Source: Streptomyces cyanogenus | GTDB lineage: Bacteria; Actinomycetota; Actinomycetes; Streptomycetales; Streptomycetaceae | Reading direction: 5' to 3' | Assembly: GCF_017526105.1 (NCBI RefSeq) | Contig: NZ_CP071839.1 | Span: forward strand, 4,828,001-4,892,000 | DNA length: 64,000 bases | In this document: in pieces, positions 1 to 8,714 of the stretch | How positions within the stretch are numbered: the stretch's first letter is position 1 | Layout of the letters: each line of letters begins with the position of its first letter | Notes under the pieces: generated by a model | Told to the model about the DNA's origin: nothing | Databases searched by the model: none | Seen by the model: the letters and a program-made list of their open reading frames with translations, nothing else | Translations under genes and position numbers: made by a program

Positions 1-1431
1 CGGACGGTCGTCCTCATCGCCTGCCCCGCCCGGCACTTCCGCAAGACCGTGGCGCGCCTCGGCCGCCCGCTCGGCGGCCAGACGCCGGTGTTCGGCGGCC
101 TTGCGCTCGTGGATCTCGGCCATGCGCAGGTGGTACGCCGGGTCGTCCTGCTCGTACACGTCCGGGATGCCGTCGTCGTCCTCGTCGCGTTCCTCGTCCT
201 CGCACAGTCTGCGGTACTTGGCGTTGCGCAGCTTCAGCAGCACGGTGGCGCAGGCGGCCGCGATCAGCGAGCCGGCCAGGACGGCCGCCTTCACCTCGTC
301 GGTCAGTACGGCGTCGCCCTCGAAGGCCAGCTCGCCGATGAGCAGCGAGACGGTGAACCCGATCCCGGCGAGGGAGGCCACCGCGAACAGGTCGGCCCAT
401 TCCAGGTCCTCGCTCAGCTCCGCCCGGGTGAAGCGGGCGGTCAGCCAGGTGCCGCCGAAGATGCCGACGGTCTTGCCCACGACCAGGCCGAGGACGACGC
501 CGAGCGTCTCGGGCTTGGTGAACACGTCCGCGAGCGCCCCGCCGGATATCGGCACACCGGCGCTGAACAGCGCGAACAGCGGTACGGCGAGCCCGGCCGA
601 CAGGGGCCGCACCAGGTGTTCGATGTGCTCGCCCGGCGAGTGCTCCTCACCTTCCCGGGTGGTGCAGCGCAGCATCAGGCCCATCGCCACACCGGCGATG
701 GTGGCGTGTACGCCGCTGTTGTACATCAGCGCCCAGACGACGACCCCGAGCGGCACGTACACGTACCAGCCGCGTACGCCCTTGCGCAGCAGCAGCCAGA
801 AGACCACGAGGCCTGCGGCGGCCCCGCCGAGCGCGGCGAAGTTCAGCCGGTCGGTGAAGAACACCGCGATGATCAGGATCGCGAAGAGGTCGTCGACGAC
901 CGCCAGGGTGAGCAGGAAGGCGCGCAGGGCGCTGGGCAGGGAGGTGCCGATGACCGCGAGGACGGCGAGCGCGAAGGCGATGTCGGTTGCGGTGGGCACG
1001 GCCCAGCCCTGCGTGGAGCCGCCCCCGGCGAGGGTGCTGACCGTGTAGACGAGCGCGGGTACGGCCATCCCGCACAGCGCGGCCACCACGGGCAGCACGG
1101 CCGCCTTGGCGTCGCGCAGGTCCCCGGCGACCAGCTCGCGTTTCAGCTCGATGCCGGCGACGAAGAAGAACACGGCGAGCAGGCCGTCGGCGGCCCAGTG
1201 GGTGATCGAGAGGTTCAGGCCGAGGGTGCCGGGGCCGAGGTGGAACTGGCTGACCGTCTCGTAGCTGTGGTGGAGGCCGGGGATGTTCGCCCAGAGCAGC
1301 GCGGCCACTGCGGCGAGGAGGAGCAGGACACCGCCGACGGTCTCGGTGCGCAGCGCGTCCGCGACGAAGGTCCGCTCGGGCAGGGACAGCCGGCCGAGGA
1401 CCTTGCGGGGGCTGGTGCTGGGGGCGGACAC
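1..1431 (-). CDS. nhaA: Na+/H+ antiporter NhaA (3' end off the window)
   Basis: Membrane protein exchanging Na+ for H+ for pH and sodium homeostasis. The GTG at 1431 follows a good ribosome site (GGAGG, 7 bases upstream). 477 codons are visible with no stop, so the C-terminus lies beyond position 1. About 400 residues of hydrophobic NhaA core are seen (early FFFVAGIELKRELVAGDLRD, VPTATDIAFALAVLA, and LAVVDDLFAI with the paired Asp residues expected for cation binding). They are followed by a charged, Asp/Glu/Arg-rich cytoplasmic tail longer than in the E. coli enzyme. The gene is transcribed away from acs and has its own upstream palindrome (1505-1537). Confidence 0.93.
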   Translation of the reverse strand, partial: MSAPSTSPRKVLGRLSLPERTFVADALRTETVGGVLLLLAAVAALLWANIPGLHHSYETVSQFHLGPGTLGLNLSITHWAADGLLAVFFFVAGIELKRELVAGDLRDAKAAVLPVVAALCGMAVPALVYTVSTLAGGGSTQGWAVPTATDIAFALAVLAVIGTSLPSALRAFLLTLAVVDDLFAILIIAVFFTDRLNFAALGGAAAGLVVFWLLLRKGVRGWYVYVPLGVVVWALMYNSGVHATIAGVAMGLMLRCTTREGEEHSPGEHIEHLVRPLSAGLAVPLFALFSAGVPISGGALADVFTKPETLGVVLGLVVGKTVGIFGGTWLTARFTRAELSEDLEWADLFAVASLAGIGFTVSLLIGELAFEGDAVLTDEVKAAVLAGSLIAAACATVLLKLRNAKYRRLCEDEERDEDDDGIPDVYEQDDPAYHLRMAEIHERKAAEHRRLAAERAAEARHGLAEVPGGAGDEDDRP

Positions 1432-1504
1432 GGGGAGACCTCCGGGGGCAGGCGTGACTCACATGCCGACCAGACTTCCCGGCGCACCTGGCGTGCCGCG
1501 TCGT

Positions 1505-1537
1505 GCGGCACTTTGTTTAGTTTACCTAAAGTGCCGC
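1505..1537. promoter_or_regulatory. 33-bp palindrome upstream of nhaA (operator candidate)
   Basis: Perfect 10-bp arms (GCGGCACTTT and AAAGTGCCGC) flank an AT-rich 13-bp centre, itself partly symmetric (TA-gtt-TA; also TTTAG/CTAAA). It lies about 75 bp upstream of the nhaA GTG. The inner part, TTTAGGTAAACTAAA on the minus strand, loosely resembles DtxR/MntR-type boxes, but that family assignment is inference. With no T-run it is a less likely terminator than the hairpin at 1577. Confidence 0.5.
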
Positions 1538-1576
1538 TGCGCCGGGGCCGGTGATCTTCACCGTAGTCGCCCGGGA

Positions 1577-1606
1577 GGCACCCGGCACGTTCGCCGGCCG
1601 GGTGCC
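1577..1606 (-). terminator. Hairpin terminator of acs
   Basis: Perfect 10-bp stem GGCACCCGGC / GCCGGGTGCC with a 10-base loop, 15 bases past the acs stop. No T-tract follows, as is usual in Streptomyces. Confidence 0.7.
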
Positions 1607-1620
1607 CCCCGGGGTGCCGC

Positions 1621-3576
1621 TCAGTCCTCGCTGGGTGCCGCGGGCAGCTTGGTCTGGATGAGATCCATGACCGTGGAGTCCGTCAGCGTGGTCACGTCAC
1701 CGAGCTGGCGGTTCTCGGCGACGTCCCGCAGCAGCCGGCGCATGATCTTGCCGGAGCGGGTCTTCGGCAGCTCCGCCACCGGCAGGATCCGCTTGGGCTT
1801 GGCGATCGGGCCGAGCGTGGCGCCGACGTGGTCGCGCAGCTCGCCGACGAGCGCCTCGGTCTCCGAAGCCGTCCCGCGCAGGATCACGAACGCGACGATG
1901 GCCTGGCCGGTGGTCTCGTCCGCGGCACCCACGACGGCGGCCTCGGCGACCGACGGGTGCGAGACGAGGGCCGACTCCACCTCGGTGGTGGAGATGTTGT
2001 GCCCGGAGACGAGCATCACGTCGTCCACCCGGCCCAGCAGCCAGATGTCGCCGTCGTCGTCCTTCTTCGCCCCGTCCCCGGCGAAGTACCTGCCCTCGAA
2101 GCGGGACCAGTAGGTGTCGATGAACCGCTGGTCGTCGCCCCAGATGGTGCGCAGCATCGACGGCCACGGCTCGGTCAGCACCAGATAGCCACCGCCGCCG
2201 TTCGGCACCTCGTTCGCCTCGTCGTCGACGACCGTGGCGCTGATGCCGGGCAGCGGACGCTGCGCGGAGCCAGGCTTGGCCTCGGTCACGCCGGGCAGCG
2301 GCGAGATCATCATGGCGCCGGTCTCGGTCTGCCACCAGGTGTCCACGACCGGCGTCCGGTCGGCGCCGATGTGCTTGCGGTACCAGATCCACGCCTCGGG
2401 GTTGATGGGCTCGCCCACCGAGCCCAGGACGCGCAGGGAGGACAGGTCGAACTTGGCGGGGATGTCGTCGCCCCACTTCATGAACGTCCGGATCGCGGTC
2501 GGCGCGGTGTAGAGGATCGTGACCTTGTACTTCTGCACGATCTCCCAGAACCGGCCCTGGTGCGGGGTGTCCGGCGTGCCCTCGTACATCACCTGGGTCG
2601 CGCCGTTGGCCAGCGGGCCGTACACGATGTACGAGTGGCCGGTCACCCAGCCGACGTCGGCCGTGCACCAGTACACGTCCGTCTCCGGCTTGAGGTCGAA
2701 GACCGCCCAGTGGGTGTAGGCCGCCTGGGTGAGGTAGCCGCCCGAGGTGTGCAGGATGCCCTTCGGCTTCCCCGTCGTACCCGAGGTGTAGAGGATGAAC
2801 AGCGGGTGCTCCGCCTCGAACGCCTCCGGGGTGTGCTCGGCGGACTGCCGGCCCACCAGCTCGTGCCACCACACGTCCCGCTCGCCGTCCCAGGCGACCT
2901 CCTGGCCGGTACGGCGCACCACCAGCACGTGCTCGACGTTGTCGACCTTGGCGATCGCCTCGTCCACGGCCGGCTTGAGCGCGGAGGGCTTGCCGCGCCG
3001 GTAGCCGCCGTCGGCCGTGATGACGACCTTGGCGTCCGCGTCCTGGATCCGGGTCGCGAGCGCGTCCGCCGAGAAGCCGCCGAAGACGACCGAGTGGGCC
3101 GCGCCGATCCGGGCCGAGGCCAGCATCGCGATCGCGGTCTCCGGGATCATCGGCATGTAGATGGCGACCCGGTCGCCCTTGCGTACGCCCAGCTCCAGCA
3201 GGGCGTTGGCGGCCCTGGAGACCTCGTCCTTCAGCTCCGCGTAGGTGATCGCGCGGCTGTCGCCTGGCTCGCCCTCGAAGTGGATGGCGACGCGGTCCCC
3301 GTGCCCGGCCTCCACATGCCGGTCCACGCAGTTGTACGCGACGTTCAGCTCGCCGTCCTTGAACCACTTCGCGAACGGCGGGTTCGACCAGTCCAGCGTC
3401 TCGGTCGGTTCCTTGGCCCAGGTCAGCCGGCGGGCCTGCTCGGCCCAGAAGCCGAGCCTGTCAGCCTTGGCCTGTTCATACGCCTCCGCGGTGACGTTGG
3501 CGTGCTCTGCCAGGTCGGCGGGCGGCGCGAACCTGCGTTCTTCCTTGAGCAGGTTGGCCAGGCTCTCGTTGCTCAC
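1621..3576 (-). CDS. acs: Acetyl-CoA synthetase (AMP-forming)
   Basis: Converts acetate, ATP and CoA to acetyl-CoA. 651 residues, normal for the family. The ANL adenylation core is clear: phosphate loop YTSGTTGKPKG near residue 265, WWQTETG, and the C-terminal PKTRSGKIMRR whose Lys (about residue 610) is the acetylation-regulated catalytic lysine of Acs. I prefer the GTG at 3576 because GAAAGGGAGA sits just upstream and the protein then starts SNESLANLLKE. An in-frame ATG at 3618 would add 14 residues and lacks a ribosome site. The gene is transcribed alone. Confidence 0.96.
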   Translation of the reverse strand: MSNESLANLLKEERRFAPPADLAEHANVTAEAYEQAKADRLGFWAEQARRLTWAKEPTETLDWSNPPFAKWFKDGELNVAYNCVDRHVEAGHGDRVAIHFEGEPGDSRAITYAELKDEVSRAANALLELGVRKGDRVAIYMPMIPETAIAMLASARIGAAHSVVFGGFSADALATRIQDADAKVVITADGGYRRGKPSALKPAVDEAIAKVDNVEHVLVVRRTGQEVAWDGERDVWWHELVGRQSAEHTPEAFEAEHPLFILYTSGTTGKPKGILHTSGGYLTQAAYTHWAVFDLKPETDVYWCTADVGWVTGHSYIVYGPLANGATQVMYEGTPDTPHQGRFWEIVQKYKVTILYTAPTAIRTFMKWGDDIPAKFDLSSLRVLGSVGEPINPEAWIWYRKHIGADRTPVVDTWWQTETGAMMISPLPGVTEAKPGSAQRPLPGISATVVDDEANEVPNGGGGYLVLTEPWPSMLRTIWGDDQRFIDTYWSRFEGRYFAGDGAKKDDDGDIWLLGRVDDVMLVSGHNISTTEVESALVSHPSVAEAAVVGAADETTGQAIVAFVILRGTASETEALVGELRDHVGATLGPIAKPKRILPVAELPKTRSGKIMRRLLRDVAENRQLGDVTTLTDSTVMDLIQTKLPAAPSED

Positions 3577-3667
3577 GACATCTCCCTTTCGAAGGGTGTC
3601 CGTTGTGTCCCAGGCCACAGCTCATCAGACGCGGGGGGCGGATGACAAGGGTCGGCGGAAAATTGGT

Positions 3668-6025
3668 TTAGACCTGTCCGGGGGTGGTGGCCCACACCCG
3701 TCCGCCTGCCCCCTCACCTTTGCCGACGCCTTCCGCGACGTCCTCGAACACTGTTCCTCCCTCCGTTCCTCCTTCCGTTCGCGCGAGCAGGTACGCCTGT
3801 GCCTCGCCCACATGGAAATACATGCCGTGCAGTTCCAGTTCCCCCTTGGCCAGCGCACGGGCGACCGACGCGTGCGCCCGCAGATGCGCCAACTGCTGGA
3901 CCACGTTGGTCAGGCACAGCAGCTCCACCGCGTCCGCGGGGGCCCGCCCGGCCAGCCGGGGCCGGTCGCGGTGGTCGCCGGCCGTCCGCGCCAGGCTCGG
4001 CAGCCCGTGCCGCAGCCACCGCCGCAGTGGGGTGTCCCCCGGGCCGGCCCCGCCGGCCAGCAGTGCCTGCATCGCTCCGCACCCCGAGTGCCCGCACACC
4101 GTGATGGAGCGCACCCCGAGCACCTCCACCGCGTACTCGATGGCGGCGGCCACCGAGTCGTCGCCGTGCTCCTCGCCCGGCGGCGGCACCAGGTTGCCGA
4201 CGTTGCGGACGACGAACAGATCGCCGGGACCACTGGCGGTGATCATCGACGTGACGAGGCGGGAGTCGGCGCAGGTGAGGAAGAGCTGTGACGGCCGCTG
4301 GCCCTCCCGGGCCAGCCGCGCCAGCTCCTCCCGTACCAGCGGGGCGGTGTTCCGCTGGAACGAGCTGATGCCACGGGCCAGTTCCCGGCCGGCCTCCTGG
4401 CCCGCCGGGGCGGCGGGGGCCTCGGCGAAGCAGGACTGGTGGTTGCGCCAGGGCGTCCAGGGGCGGCACCGGCACTCGGCGGCCGGGGCCCGCTCGGCGG
4501 TCCGGATTCCGCCGCGCCGGCCCGCCAGGTCGGCCGTGCCTCCCCGGGCGGTGTGGGCACTGCGCCAGTCCTGCAGTGACTCGTACGCCGCGTGGTCCAT
4601 GAACGAACCGTCCAACTCCACGACGGCGTGGGCGCCCTGGGGTACGAGATGCAGAGCTCTGCTGAGCCGGGGCACCGCGAGGAAGGTCAGCTGACCTCGG
4701 ACCTGTACGTGATGGACTCCTTCCTTCTCTTCGTGGGTGATACGGGTGTGGGCGAGGCGGTGCAGGGCGAGGGCGACCGCCACGGCGACCCCGAGGAGCA
4801 CGCCCTGCAGGACGCCGAGGGCCACCACGCCGAGTGTGGTCGCGGCGTAGACCGGCACTTCGCGGTGGCGCGTCACCGTGCGGATGTGGTGCAGGGACAC
4901 CATCTGGATGCCGACGGCCATCACCAGGGCGGCGAGGGAGGCGAGCGGGATCTCCTCCAGGACCGGGACCATCAGCAGCGCGGCGACTACTACGAGAACG
5001 CCGTGCAGCATCGTGGAGTTCCGGCTCACCGCACCGGATTTCACATTCGCGGTACTGCGCACGGCCACGCCCGCGATCGGCAGTCCGCCGAGGGACCCGG
5101 AGACGATGTTTGCGGCGCCTTGGCCGAGCAGCTCGCGGTCCAGGTCGGAGCGGCCGACGTGGGGCTGTGGGCCCGGCCGGGCGGCGACCAGCTTGTCCAC
5201 GGCCACGGCACCGAGCAGCGACTGCACGCTGCACACCAGGGTGGTGGTGAGCACGGCGGCCGCGAGGCCGAGCACCGGGCCCTCGGGCAGTCCGGCCAGG
5301 GCGTGACTGTGCCAGGACGGCAGCTCGACCCGGGGCAGCGCCAGGCCGGCGAGGGCGGCGGTCGCGGCGGCCCCGGTGACGGCGACGAGGGGGGCCGGCA
5401 CCCGGCGCAGCAGCCGGCCCGTCCGGCCGGGCAGGCGCGGCCAGGCCGTCAGCAGGGCCAGGGTCAGCGCGCTCATCGACACGGCGGCCGGGTCCAGCCG
5501 CGCCAACTGGGCGGGCAGCTCCCGCAGGTTGGCGAGGACGGAGCTGTCCGGGCTGCCGCCGAGGACGATGTGCAGCTGGGCGACGGCGATGGTGATGCCG
5601 ATACCGGCGAGCATGCCGTGCACCACGGCCGGGCTGACCGCGAGCGCGCCGCGCGCCACCCGCAGGCAGCCGAGGCCCAGTTGGGCCACGCCGGCGAGGA
5701 CGGTGATGCCGCAGGTCGTCCGCCAGCCGTAACGGTGGATCAAGTCGGCGGTGACCACGGTGAGTCCGGCGGCGGGTCCGCTGACCTGCAGGGGGCAGCC
5801 GCCCAGCCGGCCGGCGACGATCCCGCCGACCGCGGCGGCCACGAGGCCGGCCTGGAGCGGGGCGCCGGTGGCCAGCGCGATGCCGAGGGAGAGCGGCAGG
5901 GCGATGAGGAAGACCGCGACGGCCGCGGACAGGTCGGCGCCCGCCACGGGAAAGCGGCGGGGTGCGGGTGCGGGACTGTGGGGTGGGCGGGGGTGCTGGG
6001 CGTGAGGGGGTGCGCAGGCTGACAT
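3668..6025 (-). CDS. SulP-family anion transporter fused to beta-carbonic anhydrase
   Basis: 785-residue fusion. Residues about 30-410 are the SulP transmembrane core (ADLSAAVAVFLIALPLSLGIALATGAP; GGLPIAGVAVRSTANVKSGA). About 425-520 form a STAS-like domain. About 560-755 are a beta-class carbonic anhydrase with the zinc ligands visible: Cys and the Asp-Arg pair in FLTCADSR, and His and Cys in VCGHSGCGAM. The arrangement fits bicarbonate uptake coupled to CO2/HCO3- interconversion at the inner membrane face; the substrate is inference. The ATG at 6025 has GGAGGAG 10 bases upstream. A longer open frame upstream is not protein-like. Confidence 0.92.
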   Translation of the reverse strand: MSACAPPHAQHPRPPHSPAPAPRRFPVAGADLSAAVAVFLIALPLSLGIALATGAPLQAGLVAAAVGGIVAGRLGGCPLQVSGPAAGLTVVTADLIHRYGWRTTCGITVLAGVAQLGLGCLRVARGALAVSPAVVHGMLAGIGITIAVAQLHIVLGGSPDSSVLANLRELPAQLARLDPAAVSMSALTLALLTAWPRLPGRTGRLLRRVPAPLVAVTGAAATAALAGLALPRVELPSWHSHALAGLPEGPVLGLAAAVLTTTLVCSVQSLLGAVAVDKLVAARPGPQPHVGRSDLDRELLGQGAANIVSGSLGGLPIAGVAVRSTANVKSGAVSRNSTMLHGVLVVVAALLMVPVLEEIPLASLAALVMAVGIQMVSLHHIRTVTRHREVPVYAATTLGVVALGVLQGVLLGVAVAVALALHRLAHTRITHEEKEGVHHVQVRGQLTFLAVPRLSRALHLVPQGAHAVVELDGSFMDHAAYESLQDWRSAHTARGGTADLAGRRGGIRTAERAPAAECRCRPWTPWRNHQSCFAEAPAAPAGQEAGRELARGISSFQRNTAPLVREELARLAREGQRPSQLFLTCADSRLVTSMITASGPGDLFVVRNVGNLVPPPGEEHGDDSVAAAIEYAVEVLGVRSITVCGHSGCGAMQALLAGGAGPGDTPLRRWLRHGLPSLARTAGDHRDRPRLAGRAPADAVELLCLTNVVQQLAHLRAHASVARALAKGELELHGMYFHVGEAQAYLLARTEGGTEGGTVFEDVAEGVGKGEGAGGRVWATTPGQV

Positions 6026-6363
6026 GTTCCCGTCTCCTCCGGGGCGGCGCGGTCGCGGACTGGGTGGGACCCGCGGCGATGGGCGGGCTCGGTCGCGGCC
6101 GTGGGTCACGGCGTGCAGCGGCGGGATGGACCAACGTTCGGTAAAAGAACCGTAATGCCACGTAAAGCCAGAGCATAGCTTTCCGGTGCAAATGGGGCAG
6201 ATGATCCCTCGCTTGGGTGAAGTGAGCAGATGATCGGCTTGTCGTACTAATTCCTTCTCGGTCCCGTGCGACCTTGGCGGCGCTGTCGGTGAAACCCCGG
6301 CACATCCCCAGAAAACGGCCCTCGTCAGCGTGTGCCTGAGAGAAGGAAGAAGGTGGGCGGAAG
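6026..6363. other. Divergent intergenic region with a 10-bp direct repeat
   Basis: 338 bp between the divergent SulP-CA and lipoprotein genes, AT-richer than its surroundings. GCAGATGATC occurs at 6197-6206 and 6226-6235 in the same orientation with 29-bp spacing. A short dyad CGGT-N6-ACCG lies near 6135. I see no convincing -10/-35 pair and no gene. Confidence 0.35.
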
Positions 6364-7629
6364 ATGGCCGCCACCCAGAGGATCGCCGTCGGCGCCATGG
6401 TCGCCGCGGCCTGTGCGGCGTCGTTCGCCGGTTGCGCGACCGACTCCAGCGGCACGAAGGAAGGGGCGCCCGGTCCGGAGCAGGGGGCACCGGCACCGGG
6501 CAGCGTCCTGCGGCCGATCGGCGACGGATCCACCGCGTACACCGGATCCCAGCCGCATCTGCCCCGGGCCGAGCGCCTGAGTCCCGGTCAGAAGCCCCCG
6601 CAGTTCGTCGTGTTCTCGTGGGACGGCGCGGGCGAGGACAGCCAGAAACTGTTCTCGCACTTCCGCGAGGTCTCCAAGGAGAACAACGCGACGATGACCT
6701 ACTTCCTGAGCGGTGTGTACATGCTGCCCAAGGAGAAGCGGGAGCTGTACAAGCCGCCCCAGCATGCGCCGGGCAGCTCCGACATCGGTTTCAACGACGA
6801 GCAGGGCATCGCCGACACCCTGGAGCAGGTACGACTGGCCTGGCTGGAGGGCAACGAGATCGGCACCCACTTCAACGGCCACTTCTGCGGGCCCGACGGC
6901 GGGGTCGGCACCTGGTCGGTGGACGAGTGGAAGAGCGAGATCGCCCAGGCCAAGAAGTTCGTGAAGTCCTGGAGGACCAACACCGGCATGAAGCAGGCGG
7001 CCCCGCTCCCCTTCGACTACGACAAGGAGCTGATCGGCGCCCGCACCCCCTGCCTGGAAGGGCAGAAGAACTTCATGAAGGCCGCCCGCCAGCTGGGCTT
7101 CCGCTACGACTCCAGCGGAGTGAACGACCAGGTGTGGCCCAAGAAGAAGCAGGGCCTGTGGGACCTGTCCATGCAGCTGGTGCCCTTCCCGGGCCACACC
7201 TACGAGCAGCTGACCATGGACTACAACTTCATGGTCAACCAGTCCGGCACCGAGACCCAGGGCGACCCCGACAAGTTCGACTACTGGGGCGACCAGATGC
7301 GCGACGGCCTCCTCAAGGGCTTCTACCGCGCCTACGACGGCAACCGTGCGCCTCTGATCATCGGCAACCACTTCGAGTCCTGGAACGGCGGCACCTACAT
7401 GCGCGCCGTCGAGGACGTGGTGAAGGAGGTGTGCACCAAGCCCGAGGTGCGCTGCGTCTCCTTCCGCCAGCTGGTCGACTGGCTGGACGCCCAGGACCCG
7501 CAGACCCTGGCGAAGCTGCGCACCCTGGAGGTCGGCGAGTCGCCCCGGCAGGGCTGGGCGTCCTTCCTGTCCGGCCGCCCGGCCCCGGCACCCAGGGGTG
7601 TACCCGGGGCGCCGGCGGACCGGACGTAG
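6364..7629 (+). CDS. Secreted lipoprotein with polysaccharide-deacetylase-like fold
   Basis: 421 residues. The signal peptide ends in a lipobox (SFAGC, Cys24), so it is probably anchored outside the membrane. After a Pro/Gly-rich linker, FVVFSWDGAGED matches the first motif of NodB/CE4 deacetylases, and EIGTHFNGHFCG resembles the metal-binding His motif. A real deacetylase would remove acetyl groups from cell-wall or capsule sugars; the substrate is unknown. A purine-rich stretch (AGAAGGAAGAAGG) precedes the ATG. Homologues annotated simply as secreted protein are common in Streptomyces. Confidence 0.75.
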   Translation: MAATQRIAVGAMVAAACAASFAGCATDSSGTKEGAPGPEQGAPAPGSVLRPIGDGSTAYTGSQPHLPRAERLSPGQKPPQFVVFSWDGAGEDSQKLFSHFREVSKENNATMTYFLSGVYMLPKEKRELYKPPQHAPGSSDIGFNDEQGIADTLEQVRLAWLEGNEIGTHFNGHFCGPDGGVGTWSVDEWKSEIAQAKKFVKSWRTNTGMKQAAPLPFDYDKELIGARTPCLEGQKNFMKAARQLGFRYDSSGVNDQVWPKKKQGLWDLSMQLVPFPGHTYEQLTMDYNFMVNQSGTETQGDPDKFDYWGDQMRDGLLKGFYRAYDGNRAPLIIGNHFESWNGGTYMRAVEDVVKEVCTKPEVRCVSFRQLVDWLDAQDPQTLAKLRTLEVGESPRQGWASFLSGRPAPAPRGVPGAPADRT

Positions 7630-7632
7630 ACG

Positions 7633-8613
7633 TCAGACCGGCGTCGCCAGGCTCTCGCCGAGCACGAAGTGGGGGTCGACCTGCGCCGCCAGGTCGGCCC
7701 CGGTGCGCTCGTTGCCCCAGGATTCGGCGTTCTTCAGATGGAAGTGCACCATCTGGCGGGTGTAGCGCTCCCAGTCCCGCCGCTCGTAGGTGGCGTCGAC
7801 GGCGCTTCGGAGCGTCTCCAGGGCGCGGGCGTTGGCCTCCTCCAGGAGGTCGAACCGGGGCGGCCGGCCCTTCTCCATGGCGCGAACCCAGTCCGAGCGC
7901 CCCACGGTCGCCAGCAGGTCGTCACCGACCTCGGCGCGCAGGAAGTCGATGTCGTCCGGCTCCTGGATCTTGTTGCCGACGACCTTCAGGGCGACGTCGA
8001 AGTCGCGGGCGTACTCCCTGTACTGGCGGTAGACGGAGACCCCCTTCCGAGTCGGTTCGGCGACGAGGAACGTCATGTCGAAGCGGGTGAACATACCGGA
8101 GGCGAAGGAGTCCGAACCTGCCGTCATGTCGACGACGACGTACTCGTCGGGGCCGTCGACGAGGTGGTTCAGGAACAGCTCCACCGCTCCCGTCTTGGAG
8201 TGGTAGCAGGCGACCCCCAGGTCGGCGTCCGTGAAGGAGCCCGTGACCATCAAACGGACGGCGCCGCCGTCGAGTTCCACCGGGCGCGCACAGGCGTCGT
8301 AGACCGGGTTGGGCTCGCGCACCCGGACCAGGCGTGAGCCCTGGCCGGGCGGGGTCGTCTTGATCATCGTGGCGGCTGAGGCGATGCGCGGGTTGTTGCC
8401 GCGCAGGTAGCTCTTGATCAACGGCAGCTGTTCGCCCATGGCGGGCAGCGCGGCCGCCTCCTGCTCGCCGAGGCCGAGCGCGGGGCCGAGGTGCTGGTTG
8501 ATGTCCGCGTCGATGGCGACCACGGGGGCGCCCGCGGCGGCGAGATGGCGGATGAAGAGGGAGGAGAGCGTGGTCTTGCCGCTGCCGCCCTTCCCGACGA
8601 AAGCAATTTTCAT
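7633..8613 (-). CDS. CooC/MinD-type P-loop ATPase
   Basis: About 326 residues. KIAFVGKGGSGKTT at the N-terminus is a deviant Walker A of the SIMIBI class, followed by VAIDADINQHLGPALGL and a DMTAGSDSFASG switch region. CooC-like members load metals into enzymes or act as maturation ATPases; the partner here is unknown. I prefer the ATG at 8613 (MKIAFVGKGG). A GTG two codons earlier is in frame. There is no Shine-Dalgarno; a TACTCT -10 about 9 bases before the ATG, with CTGACA further upstream, suggests a leaderless transcript. It is convergent with the lipoprotein gene and divergent from the Fic-like gene. Confidence 0.8.
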   Translation of the reverse strand: MKIAFVGKGGSGKTTLSSLFIRHLAAAGAPVVAIDADINQHLGPALGLGEQEAAALPAMGEQLPLIKSYLRGNNPRIASAATMIKTTPPGQGSRLVRVREPNPVYDACARPVELDGGAVRLMVTGSFTDADLGVACYHSKTGAVELFLNHLVDGPDEYVVVDMTAGSDSFASGMFTRFDMTFLVAEPTRKGVSVYRQYREYARDFDVALKVVGNKIQEPDDIDFLRAEVGDDLLATVGRSDWVRAMEKGRPPRFDLLEEANARALETLRSAVDATYERRDWERYTRQMVHFHLKNAESWGNERTGADLAAQVDPHFVLGESLATPV

Positions 8614-8701
8614 GTTCACGAAGAGTAGCCGGACGATAGCTGTACGTGTCAGGTGAAAGTGAAGAAGACCACTCCTTCGTGGGGTCGGCCGGTGGGGTGC
8701 G

Positions 8702-8707
8702 TAGTGT
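8702..8707 (+). promoter_or_regulatory. -10 element of a leaderless promoter (Fic-like gene)
   Basis: TAGTGT sits exactly seven bases before the ATG at 8715, the geometry expected when transcription starts at the start codon. No Shine-Dalgarno is present. No clear -35 was found. Confidence 0.35.
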
Positions 8708-8714
8708 CGTACTC

